Source: Lentzea jiangxiensis (lineage in GTDB: Bacteria > Actinomycetota > Actinomycetes > Mycobacteriales > Pseudonocardiaceae). From it: a stretch of 64,000 nt of DNA. Below the pieces are notes generated by a model. The model saw only the letters and a list, made by a program, of their open reading frames with translations, made no database searches and was not told the DNA's origin. Below, piece by piece: positions 1-8,551 of this stretch. The translations under genes were made by a program, and so were the position numbers. The DNA is taken from contig NZ_FNIX01000009.1 in the NCBI RefSeq assembly GCF_900104175.1, positions 124,001-188,000 on the forward strand, written 5' to 3'. Numbering within the stretch: the first letter of the stretch is position 1; every line of letters begins with the position of its first letter.

Positions 1-364
1 CGAGCAACGTGCTCGCGTAGACCTCCAGCCTGGGCGTCCCGTCCCCGGCGAACACGACCTGCCCGCGGAACCGCAGCGCGGTCTCGCCCTCCAGCCGCAG
101 CACCGGTTCCCCGGACTTGAGCTCCCGGATGTCCTGCGCCGTCAGCGGGAGCGGTGGCCCGCCGTCCACGGGCACCCCGGCCACGTCCAGCACGCGGGGC
201 GGCGACTTCGCCAGCTCCTGGTCCACCGCGGTGATCTGGATCAGGCCGATCAACGCGGGCGCGAACCCGGTGAACGCCAGCAGGCACAGCAGCGCCATCC
301 CGGTCGCCACCACGGTGATGCGGAAGCGCAGCGTGCGCCGCAACCACCAGCGGCGAGGGATCAC
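1..364 (-). CDS. Sensor histidine kinase, N-terminal part (cut by window edge)
   Basis: About 121 N-terminal residues are present and the gene runs off the left edge. It starts at a GTG that overlaps the stop codon of the upstream response regulator by 4 bp (GTGA), so the two are translationally coupled. The protein opens with a basic stretch, then one hydrophobic segment (roughly residues 15-45), then a polar extracytoplasmic stretch, which is the usual start of a membrane sensor kinase. The catalytic domains are outside the window. The assignment therefore rests on the adjacent response regulator and the membrane topology. The ligand cannot be told from this fragment. Confidence 0.75.
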   Translation of the reverse strand, partial: MIPRRWWLRRTLRFRITVVATGMALLCLLAFTGFAPALIGLIQITAVDQELAKSPPRVLDVAGVPVDGGPPLPLTAQDIRELKSGEPVLRLEGETALRFRGQVVFAGDGTPRLEVYASTLL

Positions 365-1074
365 CTGTTCCCCAGGGCGTTGTCCAGATCCGGGGTGGAC
401 GCGATGTACCCGTGCCCCCGGATGGTCCGCACGACCTCCCCCGCCCCCACGGCCTCCAGCTTCCGCCGCAGGTAGCCGACGTAGACCTCGACGGCGTTGC
501 GGGTCGCGGCCTGCTCGTCGCCCCAGACGGTCCGCAGCAGCTCGTCCTTGGTCACCACGGACCCCGCCCTGGACGCCAGCACGTCGAGCACCGCGTACTC
601 CCGCGGCGACAGCGAGACGTCCTGCCCGGCCCAGCTGACCTCGCGCAGCCCCCGGTCGATCACGAGGTTGCCCAGCGTGAGCTTGCGCCGCGCGCCCCCT
701 CCGCGGCGCAGCAGGGCGCGGACCTGCGCGACCAGCACCACGAAGCTGAACGGCTTGACGAGGTACCCGTCGGCGCCGAGGTCCAGCCCGTCGGCCTGGT
801 CGACCTCCCCGTCCTTGGCCGACACCATCAGCACGGGCGTGCGCACCCCGTCGGCCCGCATGCGCTGCAGCACCCGGTACCCGGACAGCCCCGGCAGCAT
901 GATGTCGAGCAGGACGACGTCGAACGCCCCCGTGAGCGCCACCCGCAGCGCGGTGGGCCCGTCGGACGCGGTGACGACCTCCATGCCCTCCGCCGACAGA
1001 CCCCGTTCCAACGCCCGGCGCACGCCGACTTCGTCGTCCACGACCAGCACTCGAGGCTTCACACCGCACAGCAT
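361..1074 (-). CDS. OmpR-family response regulator
   Basis: The protein has a receiver domain (VVDDE acidic pocket, phosphoacceptor Asp in LLDIMLPG, conserved Lys in VSAKDG). A C-terminal winged-helix DNA-binding domain follows (LSPREYAVL, VWGDEQAATRNAVEVYVGYL, RTIRGHGYI). It pairs with the kinase that overlaps its 3' end. The ATG at 1074 and a GTG at 1062 are both possible starts; longer starts would add residues not typical of receiver domains. Its promoter region carries two CTCAG repeats 11 bp apart, repeated again before the next, divergent gene, so the regulator probably controls both itself and the 1228-4117 operon. That control is inferred. Confidence 0.9.
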   Translation of the reverse strand: MLCGVKPRVLVVDDEVGVRRALERGLSAEGMEVVTASDGPTALRVALTGAFDVVLLDIMLPGLSGYRVLQRMRADGVRTPVLMVSAKDGEVDQADGLDLGADGYLVKPFSFVVLVAQVRALLRRGGGARRKLTLGNLVIDRGLREVSWAGQDVSLSPREYAVLDVLASRAGSVVTKDELLRTVWGDEQAATRNAVEVYVGYLRRKLEAVGAGEVVRTIRGHGYIASTPDLDNALGNR

Positions 1075-1103
1075 GCCGCCCGCTGCCCCCACCCGCCCGC
1101 AAG

Positions 1104-1122
1104 ATCTCAGCCGACTCTCAGA
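1104..1122 (+). promoter_or_regulatory. Candidate response-regulator site (CTCAG direct repeat, 11-bp period)
   Basis: CTCAG occurs at 1106-1110 and 1117-1121, that is with a start-to-start distance of 11 bp, about one helical turn. Direct half-sites with this period are the usual binding pattern of OmpR-type dimers. The site lies just upstream of the regulator gene on the minus strand. Confidence 0.5.
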
Positions 1123-1161
1123 AAGCCGTGCTGCGATCACCCAAAAGACCAGGTAGAACGG

Positions 1162-1180
1162 ATCTCAGCACCATCTCAGC
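1162..1180 (+). promoter_or_regulatory. Second CTCAG direct-repeat site
   Basis: CTCAG occurs at 1164-1168 and 1175-1179, again 11 bp apart and in the same orientation as the pair at 1104-1122. It sits about 50 bp before the start of the LolA-like gene, where an activator or repressor of that operon would bind. Confidence 0.5.
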
Positions 1181-1227
1181 AACCCACCGCCAAGCTGTGG
1201 TCACAAGCCCTTGGAGGAGGGGACCAG

Positions 1228-2313
1228 ATGAACAACCGAAAGGTGACCCTGGCCGCGGCAGCGGCCGGAGTGGTCGCCGGTGCGGCAGGCCTAGGCCTGC
1301 TCGCCATGCCAGCAGGCGCAGGCCAGCCACCCACGCTCCCGGACGTGTCCGCGGAGTCGCTCGTCGAGCAGGTGCTGACGAGCGAGCCCGGCGCGTTCGG
1401 CGGCACCGTGCAGGTCGACAACAAGCTCGGCCTGCCGTCGATCGCGGAGATCCCGCAGCTCGCCGACGGCAAGCACAGCGCGCGGATCTGGACCGACGGC
1501 AACGGCAGGTTCCGCGCCGCACTGCCGAACGGCCAGTCCGAGCAGACCGTCGTCCACGACGGCAAGACCACCTGGTCTTGGAACTCCGCCGACAACGAGG
1601 TCACGAAGGCCGAGCGCAAGCCGGACGGGTCCAAGCCGGACGAGCGGAAGCCGGACGCGAAGGCCGAGGCGGCCAACCCGGCCGAGGCGGCCAAGCAGGT
1701 CGTCGGCCTGACCAAGGAGTTCAGCGACATCAGCGTCGACGGCACCGCGCGGGTCGCGAACCGTGCCGCCTACGAGCTCGTGCTGACCCCCAAGGCCAGC
1801 GAGAAGACGCTGATCCGCGAGGTGCGGATCGCCGTCGACTCCGAGCTCAAGATGCCGCTGCGCGTCGCCGTGCTGACCAACGGCACGAGCGAGCCCGCGG
1901 GCATGGTCGGCTTCAGCGAGATCAACGTCGGCCCGCAGGACCCGAAGCTCTTCGAGTTCACGCCGCCGGCGCAGGCGAAGGTCACGACGCCGGAGGCCAA
2001 GGAGGAGCGCGACCGGGACCGCTCGCCGGAGCTCGGCCTCGAGCAGGCGCTGCAGGGTGAGAACCCGCAGGTCTTCGGCACGGGCTGGGACACGGTGGTC
2101 GGGGCGAGGATCCCGGCCGAGGCCATGTCGCAGGTCCCGGCGGAGGCGCAGGGCCTCGTCGACCGGTTCACCAAGAAGGTGAGCGGGTCCTGGGGCAGCG
2201 GCAAGGTCTTCACCACGAAGGTCGCCACGGTCCTGATCGCGGACGACGGCCGCGTTGTCGCGGGTGCCGTTCCCGAGCAGGTGCTGTTCGACACGATCGG
2301 ACAGGTGAAGTGA
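1228..2313 (+). CDS. Secreted LolA-like (outer-membrane lipoprotein carrier fold) protein
   Basis: The 361-residue protein begins with a Sec-type signal (basic MNNRK, a long Ala/Gly/Val/Leu stretch, then a PAGA-like cleavage region near residue 30). The rest is a hydrophilic domain that resembles the LolA/LppX-type beta-barrel family (COG2834, DUF2092), with a Lys/Glu/Asp-rich linker around residues 130-155. A strong ribosome site (GGAGGAGGGG) precedes the ATG. Its stop overlaps the next ABC ATPase start (GTGA). In Gram-positive actinobacteria such proteins are thought to bind hydrophobic ligands or act in envelope stress sensing; the specific role here is unknown. Neighbouring genes make this a TCS-regulated envelope operon. 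Confidence 0.75.
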   Translation: MNNRKVTLAAAAAGVVAGAAGLGLLAMPAGAGQPPTLPDVSAESLVEQVLTSEPGAFGGTVQVDNKLGLPSIAEIPQLADGKHSARIWTDGNGRFRAALPNGQSEQTVVHDGKTTWSWNSADNEVTKAERKPDGSKPDERKPDAKAEAANPAEAAKQVVGLTKEFSDISVDGTARVANRAAYELVLTPKASEKTLIREVRIAVDSELKMPLRVAVLTNGTSEPAGMVGFSEINVGPQDPKLFEFTPPAQAKVTTPEAKEERDRDRSPELGLEQALQGENPQVFGTGWDTVVGARIPAEAMSQVPAEAQGLVDRFTKKVSGSWGSGKVFTTKVATVLIADDGRVVAGAVPEQVLFDTIGQVK

Positions 2314-3314
2314 CCACCTCGACCAGCGCGCCGGTGACAGCGCCGTCCACCACCGCTGTCGCCGCGCGGACCAGGGGTCTGCGCAAGGAGTACGGGAGCA
2401 CGGTCGCCGTGGACCGCGTCGACCTCGAGCTGCCGCAGGGAGCCGTGCTCGGCATGCTCGGGCCCAACGGGTCCGGCAAGACGACCACGATCCGGATGCT
2501 GCTCGGGTTGGTCCGCCCCACCGAGGGGGAGATCGAACTGCTCGGCCGGCGTCTTCCCGACGGCGCCGAGCAGGTGCTGCCGCACGTCGGCGCGCTGGTC
2601 GAGGGTCCGGGGTTCCACCCGTTCCTCAGCGGGCGGGAGAACCTCGTCAGGTGTGCCGCGTTCGAGCCGCTGCTGCCCCGGAAGCAGATCAAGCAGGCGG
2701 TGGAGGAGGCCCTCGATCGCGTCGGGCTCGCCCAGGCGGCCCACCGCAGGTACCGGGGGTACTCGCTCGGCATGAAGCAGCGTCTCGGCCTGGCCGGGGC
2801 GCTGCTCGTGCCGCGCAAGCTCGTCGTGCTCGACGAGCCGACCAACGGCCTCGACCCGGCCGGCACGCGGGAGATCCGCAAGATCATCGCGGAGCTCCAC
2901 GCGGCGGGCAGCACCGTCCTCGTCTCCAGCCACCTGCTGAGCGAGGTCGAGGCCACCTGCACGCACGTCGCCGTGCTGCACCGCGGCACCGTGGTGGCGC
3001 AGGGCGAGCTGACCGAGCTGCTGCAGGCGGGGGGATCCGCCCTGCAGGTGATCACACCGGACGTCGAGAAGGCGCTGAGCGCGTTGCGCCAGGCCAAGAT
3101 CTCCGCGCGGCCGCTGGGCGACGGGCTGCGGGTCGAGCTCGCCGGCACGAGCGCGCCGCAGGTGATCGAGACGCTCGTCCAGGGCGGTGCCAGGGTCTTC
3201 GAGGCCACCCGCTGGAAGACCGGCCTGGAGGAGCTGTTCGCGCGGCTCACCGAGGCCGAGGAGGCCGAGCGCGGGATGTCCGCCGTGGACACGCTGGACG
3301 GGGGCTCGCGATGA
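2310..3314 (+). CDS. ABC transporter ATP-binding protein (exporter type)
   Basis: This 334-residue ATPase has Walker A (GPNGSGKTT), an ABC signature (YSLGMKQRLGLA), Walker B (LVVLDEPTNGLD) and the switch His (SSH). A short C-terminal accessory region follows, typical of the DrrA/CcmA class of ABC-2 exporters. The first 25 residues are a Thr/Ser/Ala-rich extension before the domain proper. It overlaps the preceding and following genes by 4 bp each, so the three form one translational unit. The substrate is unknown. Confidence 0.9.
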   Translation: MTTSTSAPVTAPSTTAVAARTRGLRKEYGSTVAVDRVDLELPQGAVLGMLGPNGSGKTTTIRMLLGLVRPTEGEIELLGRRLPDGAEQVLPHVGALVEGPGFHPFLSGRENLVRCAAFEPLLPRKQIKQAVEEALDRVGLAQAAHRRYRGYSLGMKQRLGLAGALLVPRKLVVLDEPTNGLDPAGTREIRKIIAELHAAGSTVLVSSHLLSEVEATCTHVAVLHRGTVVAQGELTELLQAGGSALQVITPDVEKALSALRQAKISARPLGDGLRVELAGTSAPQVIETLVQGGARVFEATRWKTGLEELFARLTEAEEAERGMSAVDTLDGGSR

Positions 3315-4117
3315 TCACGCGTCAGTTCGGTTCCGAGGTGCGCTGGATGCTGCGCAGGCCTCGCACGCTCATCGGCCTGTTCGGCCTGGTGCTGGTGCCG
3401 ATCGTCATCAGCTTCGGCATCTGGACCGCCGGCGAGGACGAGGGCGGCGGGCCTCCCGGGCTCGGGGCCATCCTGCAGGGCAACGGCATGGTCGTGCCGA
3501 TCTTCACGTTGTTCCTGTCGCTCAACCTGCTGCTGCCGCTGGTGGCGTCGATCTGGGCGGCGGACGGCCTGGCGGGCGAGGCCCAGCACGGCACGTTGCG
3601 CGGCCTGCTGGTCGCACCGGTGTCCCGCGTGCGGCTGCTGTTCGTGAAGCTGTTCGGGCTCGCCGCGATGTCGTTGTTCGCCGTCACGCTGATGGCCGTC
3701 GTCGGCATCATCGCGGGCACGGCGTTCCTCGGCACCGACGGCATGATGACGCTGTCGGGCACCACGCTGGACACCGGTGAGGGCCTGCTGCGCATCGCGT
3801 TGTTCGTCGTCCTCGTGACGTTCCAGATGGTGTCGATCGGCGCCGTCGCCCTCGCCGTCTCGGCCGCCACCGAGCACCCGCTGGTGGTGCAGGCGGCGAC
3901 CATGACGACGATCATCGTGTTCCAGGTGCTGGGGCAGTTCTCGTCGCTGGACTGGCTGCACCCGTTCCTGATCACGACGGGCTTCCCCGGCCTGATCGAC
4001 GTGATGCGCGACCCGGTCCCGCTCGACCAGATCTGGGACAGCACCCTGCTCGCGGGCTGCTACCTGCTGATCGGCACGGGCCTGGCCGCGATGCGCCTCA
4101 TCACGAAGGACAACTAG
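3311..4117 (+). CDS. ABC-2 type membrane permease
   Basis: This 268-residue protein has about six hydrophobic segments (first near residues 20-40, last near 245-262) and no ATPase motifs. Together with the ATPase encoded just upstream it would form an ABC-2 exporter. Its ATG overlaps the ATPase stop (ATGA). Its TAG stop and the stop of the converging dehydrogenase share the palindrome CTAG at 4114-4117, leaving no room for a terminator between the two genes. Confidence 0.85.
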   Translation: MITRQFGSEVRWMLRRPRTLIGLFGLVLVPIVISFGIWTAGEDEGGGPPGLGAILQGNGMVVPIFTLFLSLNLLLPLVASIWAADGLAGEAQHGTLRGLLVAPVSRVRLLFVKLFGLAAMSLFAVTLMAVVGIIAGTAFLGTDGMMTLSGTTLDTGEGLLRIALFVVLVTFQMVSIGAVALAVSAATEHPLVVQAATMTTIIVFQVLGQFSSLDWLHPFLITTGFPGLIDVMRDPVPLDQIWDSTLLAGCYLLIGTGLAAMRLITKDN

Positions 4118-4869
4118 CGCCGGAACCCGCCCTCGCTGTTGATCACCTGACCGGTGATCCAGGCGGCGTCGCCGGTGCAGAGCCAGGAGATCAGCCGGGC
4201 GGCGTCGTCCGGCTGACCCCAGCGCTTCAACGGCATTCGCTCGTTCACGAAGTCCGCGAGCTCCGGTCCGGCCCACCCCGTGTCGGTCGGGCCGGGGTTC
4301 ACGGCGTTGACGGTGATGCCCCGGTCCGCCAGCTCGTGCGACAGCGTCGCCACGATCGCCGCGAGGGCACCCTTCGACGCCGCGTAGGCGACCTCGCCGG
4401 GCATCGGCCCGAGGTTCTGCCCGGACGTCAGGAACACGACCCGACCGCCCTCACGTCCCTCCCACCTGCGCGCAAACGCTTGCGCCAGCAGGATCGACGA
4501 GCGCGTGTTCACCGCGTGGTGCCCGTCGAGCATCTCGGCGTCCACCTCGGCCAGCGACCCGTCGCCGCCGGACCGCGCGTGGTTGCACACCAGCACGTCG
4601 ACGCGTCCGAACGCCTCGACGGCCGCGGCCACCAGCCGTTCCGGCCCTTCGGGGTCGGCCAGGTCCACGCCCAGCCCCTGAGCGCCGACACCGGCCAGCA
4701 CCTCGTCCACGGAGTCCGCGCCCCACGGCTGCGCCTCGTCGTGCGGGACGTGGTGCTGCACGAACACCTCGGCACCCATCCCGCGCAGCCGGGACGCGAT
4801 CGCGTAGCCGATGCCCTGCCGCCTGCTCACGCCGGTGACCAGCGCTACTCGTCCCTCGAGAAGTCCCAT
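4114..4869 (-). CDS. Short-chain dehydrogenase/reductase (SDR)
   Basis: The protein of about 251 residues is a classical SDR. It has an N-terminal nucleotide-binding motif (TGVSRRQGIG), an NHA motif in place of NNAG, a catalytic YAASK Tyr/Lys pair and the NPGPTDTG loop. It resembles 3-ketoacyl-ACP-reductase-like enzymes, but the substrate cannot be read from sequence. The ATG at 4869 gives the classical N-terminus; an in-frame TTG at 4878 is possible. It lies 12 bp after the thiamine-transporter ATPase gene on the same strand, so it may be read through from that operon. No link to thiamine is implied by its sequence. Confidence 0.85.
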   Translation of the reverse strand: MGLLEGRVALVTGVSRRQGIGYAIASRLRGMGAEVFVQHHVPHDEAQPWGADSVDEVLAGVGAQGLGVDLADPEGPERLVAAAVEAFGRVDVLVCNHARSGGDGSLAEVDAEMLDGHHAVNTRSSILLAQAFARRWEGREGGRVVFLTSGQNLGPMPGEVAYAASKGALAAIVATLSHELADRGITVNAVNPGPTDTGWAGPELADFVNERMPLKRWGQPDDAARLISWLCTGDAAWITGQVINSEGGFRR

Positions 4870-4881
4870 AGGGCTCAATGC

Positions 4882-5832
4882 CTACCCGACGCGCGCGACG
4901 CCGTCCAAGTCGATTGCGAGCCGCACGCGGTCCCCGACCGACACCGGCCCCACGGCCTCGTACTCCTCGCCGCCGATCTCCACGAGCAACCGCACGTGGT
5001 CGCGCCGGTGCACCCGCTCCAGCACCGTGCCCTCCAGCAGACCCTCGGAGTCGACCCGCAGCGCCGTGGCGCGCAACCCGACCCGTTCGACGTCCAGCCC
5101 GACGAACGAGCCGGGCACGAACCTGCTGCAGCCCAGGAACTTCGCCGTCTCGACGTCCACCGGCGACGACCACACCTCGGCGGGCGGGCCGACCTGCACG
5201 ATCCGGCCGCGCGACATGATCGCCACCCGGTCGGCCAGCGTGAACGCCTCGTCGTGGTCGTGCGTCACGACCAGCGCCGTCGTGGCCGCCTCCCGCAGCA
5301 GCCGCGCCAGGTCGACCGCGAGCTGCTCGCGCAACGCCCGGTCCAGCGCCGAGAGCGGCTCGTCCAGCAGCAGCAACCGCGGTGACGGCGCCAGCGCGCG
5401 TGCCAGCGCCACCCGTTGCTGCTCCCCACCGGACAGCTGCGTGACCCGGCGATCGGCATAGCCCTCGAGGCCGACGAGCTCGAGCAGCGACAGCACGCGC
5501 TTGTCCCGCGCCTCGCGCTCGACCTTCTTCATCCGCAGGCCGAACGCCACGTTCCCGGCGACCGTGCGGTGCGGGAACAGCTGCCCGTCCTGGAACACCA
5601 GACCGAACTCGCGCCGGTGCACCGGGACGCCGGCCAGGTCGGCGCCATCCCACCGCACGGCACCGGACGAGGGCTTCTCCAGCCCCGCGACCGTGCGCAG
5701 CAGCGTCGACTTGCCGCACCCCGACGGCCCGAGCAACGCCACGACCTCGCCGTCCCGCACGGAGAGCGACACGTCCGAGACCGCCGTCGTCCGTCCATAC
5801 CGGACGGTGATCGAGTCCAGCTCCAGCGCCAT
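4882..5832 (-). CDS. thiQ: Thiamine ABC transporter, ATP-binding subunit
   Basis: This 316-residue import-type ABC ATPase has Walker A (GPSGCGKST), Q-loop (LVFQDGQLFPH), signature (LSGGEQQRVALARAL), Walker B (LLLLDEPLSALD) and switch His (VTHDHDE). The C-terminal ~90 residues form a TOBE-like domain. The ATG overlaps the permease stop (ATGA at 5829-5832 region), so it is the last gene of a binding protein-permease-ATPase operon. The TPP riboswitch before the first gene supports thiamine or a thiamine precursor as substrate; other iron/sulfate-type ATPases share these motifs, so the name rests on the operon. Confidence 0.85.
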   Translation of the reverse strand: MALELDSITVRYGRTTAVSDVSLSVRDGEVVALLGPSGCGKSTLLRTVAGLEKPSSGAVRWDGADLAGVPVHRREFGLVFQDGQLFPHRTVAGNVAFGLRMKKVEREARDKRVLSLLELVGLEGYADRRVTQLSGGEQQRVALARALAPSPRLLLLDEPLSALDRALREQLAVDLARLLREAATTALVVTHDHDEAFTLADRVAIMSRGRIVQVGPPAEVWSSPVDVETAKFLGCSRFVPGSFVGLDVERVGLRATALRVDSEGLLEGTVLERVHRRDHVRLLVEIGGEEYEAVGPVSVGDRVRLAIDLDGVARVG

Positions 5833-7439
5833 CAGAACTCCCCGCTGCTCGGCACGCGCAACCGCTCGATCAGCAGGACGCACCCGACCGTCACGACCAT
5901 CAGCAGCGCGCACGCCGCGTAGGCCATCTGGCTGTTCAACTCCCCCGGCCGCGACATCAGCCGTGCGATCACCACCGGCAGCGTCGGCGCGTCCGGCCGG
6001 GCCAGGAAGCTCGTCGCCCCGAACTCCCCCAGCGCCACCACGTACCCGAACCCGGCCGCCGCCACCAGGGACCGTCCGACCAGCGGCAGGTCGACCTCGC
6101 GCCACACCCGGGAGGGCGAGGCCCCCAGCGCCGCCGCCGCCTGCCGCAGCCGTTCGTCGACGGCCCGCAGCACCGGCAGCACCATCCGCACGACCAGCGG
6201 CGTCACCACCAGCGCCTGCGCCAGCGGCACCAGCATCGGCGAGGTGCGGAAGTCGCCGGGCAACGCGTCCATGGTGATCAGGTAGCCGAAGCCGACCGTC
6301 ACCGCGGACACCCCGAGCGGCAGCATCAGCGCCGTGTCGAGCACCTCGGCGAAACGCGCACCGGATCGCCGCAACCCCACCAGCACCACGGCCGAGAACA
6401 CCCCGACCACCAGTGCCACGAGCGTCGCGTCGAAGGCCGTCCGCAGCGAGTTCACGGCGGCGTCGATGCCGGTCACCGCCAGCGTGCCCCGGTCGCCGCG
6501 GGTGTTCAGCGCCACGTACCCGGCGAGGCTCCAGCCGTCCCGGGTGGACAGCGACCGGGTCACCAGGCCCACGACCGGCGTCAGCAACGCGACCACCACG
6601 GCGAACGCGGCCCCGACGACGTACCACTCGCCACCGGCGGGCCGCCGGGCCAGCTCTTCCCTGCCGCGCAGCGCCAGAGCGGTCTCCCGCCGGCGCCGGG
6701 CGAGCGCGCCCAGCACGAGCACCACCAGCACGGCGGCGAACTGCAGCAGCGACAGGGCAGCCGCCCCGGACAGGTCGAACAGCTCGACCGTCCGCAGGTA
6801 GATCTCGGTCTCCAGCGTCCGGTACCGCGAGCCGCCGAGCACCAGCACGACGCCGAAGCTCGTGGCGCAGAACAGGAACACGACCGCCGCGGCCGACCCG
6901 ATCGCGGGCGCGAGCGCCGGCAGCACCACCGACAGGAACGCCCGCGGGCGTGACGCCCCCAGCGCCCGTGCCGCGTCCTCGGCCCGCCGATCGGTGTGCG
7001 CCCACAGCCCGCCGACGGTCCGCGCGACCACGGCGACGTTGAAGAAGGCGTTCGCCAGCACGATCGGCAGCACCCCGCCGTCCGGCCAGAACGTCCGGAA
7101 GGCCAGGCCCACCACGACGGTCGGCAGCACGAACGGCACCATCACGGCGGCACGCACCAGCCCGAGCCCGCGGATCCGGCACCGCGCCAGCACGAACGCG
7201 AGCGGCATCCCGGCGACGACCGCCACGATCGTCGACGCCAGGGCCTGCCCGAGGGTGAAGCCGGCGAGCTCCCAGGTGTCGCCCTCGAAGACCGCCTCCA
7301 GGACACCGCCTTCACGCAGCCCGAGCGACACGATCGCCAGCACGGGCCACGCGAAGAACAGTCCCAGGAAGGCCAGCGGCAGCAGCGCCGCCGCCGACCA
7401 CCCCGTGCGCGAGCTCAGCCCTGCACGAGCTTGCGCCAC
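5832..7439 (-). CDS. thiP: Thiamine ABC transporter permease (fused double permease)
   Basis: The protein of about 535 residues contains two copies of the binding-protein-dependent permease domain and about 12 membrane helices. EAA-type loops are visible (RAEDAARALGASRPRAF in the first half and RQAAAALGASPSRVW in the second). This fused arrangement is that of ThiP. The start is not certain: the GTG at 7439 lies 25 bp inside the end of the binding-protein gene, and no better start exists just before the first helix. It is coupled to the ATPase gene by an ATGA overlap. Confidence 0.85.
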   Translation of the reverse strand: MAQARAGLSSRTGWSAAALLPLAFLGLFFAWPVLAIVSLGLREGGVLEAVFEGDTWELAGFTLGQALASTIVAVVAGMPLAFVLARCRIRGLGLVRAAVMVPFVLPTVVVGLAFRTFWPDGGVLPIVLANAFFNVAVVARTVGGLWAHTDRRAEDAARALGASRPRAFLSVVLPALAPAIGSAAAVVFLFCATSFGVVLVLGGSRYRTLETEIYLRTVELFDLSGAAALSLLQFAAVLVVLVLGALARRRRETALALRGREELARRPAGGEWYVVGAAFAVVVALLTPVVGLVTRSLSTRDGWSLAGYVALNTRGDRGTLAVTGIDAAVNSLRTAFDATLVALVVGVFSAVVLVGLRRSGARFAEVLDTALMLPLGVSAVTVGFGYLITMDALPGDFRTSPMLVPLAQALVVTPLVVRMVLPVLRAVDERLRQAAAALGASPSRVWREVDLPLVGRSLVAAAGFGYVVALGEFGATSFLARPDAPTLPVVIARLMSRPGELNSQMAYAACALLMVVTVGCVLLIERLRVPSSGEF

Positions 7440-8413
7440 TGCTCGACCCACGCTTCGCGGTTGTCCTTGACCTTCTCGGCGGGCAACGACTGCGGCGAAG
7501 ACGGCAGCGGGGCGTCCTCGGCCCAGGACTCGGGCAGCGCGACGCCCTCGCGCGAGGGGTAGACGTACATCTGCTCGGCCACCTGGGCCTGGAACGCCTC
7601 GCCGAGCAGGAAGTCGAGGACCTTCTCGGCGTCCTCCGGGTTCTTCGCGCCGGACAGCACGCCGGCGTACTCGACCTGGCGGTAGCAGGTGTCGAGCACG
7701 GCCTTGGTCTTGCCGCCCTCGGCCGACGGCGACGACGCGTACGACACGACGATCGGCCGGTCGCCCTTGGTGGCGGAGAACTCCTGGTTGTAGGCCTCTT
7801 CCCAGCCGCTCACGACCTTGACGCCGTTGGCCTTGAGCTTGGTCCAGTACTCCTGCCAGCCGTTCTCGCCGAACTTCGCGATCGTGCCGAGCAGGAAGGC
7901 GAGGCCGGGCGAGGACGTGGCCGGGTTCTCGACGACCAGCTTGTCCTTGAACTTCGGGTCGACCAGGTCCTCGTACGACTTCGGCTCGACCCCGCCGAGC
8001 TTGGCCGGATCGATGTTGAGGCACACGTCACCGACGTCGACGGCCTGCAGGCGGTTCGAGTCGTCCGCCTTGTACCGCTGGGCGCCCTTCGAGGCCTCCG
8101 GCGAGGCGTACTCGGCGAAGACGCCCTCGCTCAACGCGCGCGAGGCGAAGGTCGAGTCGACGCCGAACGCCACGTCACCGATCGGGTTCGCCTTGGTGAG
8201 CACCAGCTTGTTCGTCAGCTCGCCCGCGTCGCCGCTCGCGAGCTGCTTCACGGTGATGCCCGAGGACTTCTGGAACTCGTCCAGCACCTCCTGCTTGACC
8301 GCGAACGAGTCGTGGGTCACCAGCGTGACCTCGCGCGACTGCGGTGCGGTCGAGGTGCCGGCCGAGCACCCGGCCAGCACCAGAGCAGCGCAAACAGCCA
8401 AAATCCTTCTCAC
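7415..8413 (-). CDS. thiB: Thiamine ABC transporter substrate-binding lipoprotein
   Basis: This 332-residue protein starts with a lipoprotein signal (MRRILAVC...LVLAGC lipobox near residue 16). It then matches the ThiB/TbpA family, with a VTHDSFAV strand, DVAFGVDSTFASRAL and LNIDPAKL near the N-terminal lobe and a GWEEAYNQ hinge region. It would be tethered outside the membrane and deliver thiamine, TMP or TPP to ThiP-ThiQ. It is the first gene after the TPP riboswitch, which ends just before its GTG start. A GGAGAGG-like ribosome site sits in the riboswitch tail, so ligand binding could mask it. Confidence 0.88.
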   Translation of the reverse strand: MRRILAVCAALVLAGCSAGTSTAPQSREVTLVTHDSFAVKQEVLDEFQKSSGITVKQLASGDAGELTNKLVLTKANPIGDVAFGVDSTFASRALSEGVFAEYASPEASKGAQRYKADDSNRLQAVDVGDVCLNIDPAKLGGVEPKSYEDLVDPKFKDKLVVENPATSSPGLAFLLGTIAKFGENGWQEYWTKLKANGVKVVSGWEEAYNQEFSATKGDRPIVVSYASSPSAEGGKTKAVLDTCYRQVEYAGVLSGAKNPEDAEKVLDFLLGEAFQAQVAEQMYVYPSREGVALPESWAEDAPLPSSPQSLPAEKVKDNREAWVEQWRKLVQG

Positions 8414-8420
8414 GTCAAAC

Positions 8421-8515
8421 CTCTCCCTACGCCGGTATGACCCGGATCAGGTGGACGGTCGAGGGCTTGCGAGCCCTCCTCTCAGCCCGGCGCTTCACCG
8501 GACTCCCGTGGTGAA
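8421..8515 (-). promoter_or_regulatory. TPP riboswitch (THI element)
   Basis: Read on the minus strand, this leader contains the conserved TPP-binding core in order: a GGGAGTCC-like box, CTGAGAGG, a variable hairpin (GAGGGCTTGCGAGCCCTC region), ACCTGATCCGGGT, and CATACCGGCGTAGGGAG. These are the diagnostic THI-box segments. It lies between the pterin dehydratase gene and thiB and reads into thiB. Because the last conserved segment is immediately before the thiB ribosome site, control is likely by blocking translation initiation; no separate terminator was seen. Confidence 0.93.
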
Positions 8516-8551
8516 CGCGCAGCCTACGTGACGTGGTGGGACGATCAGGAC

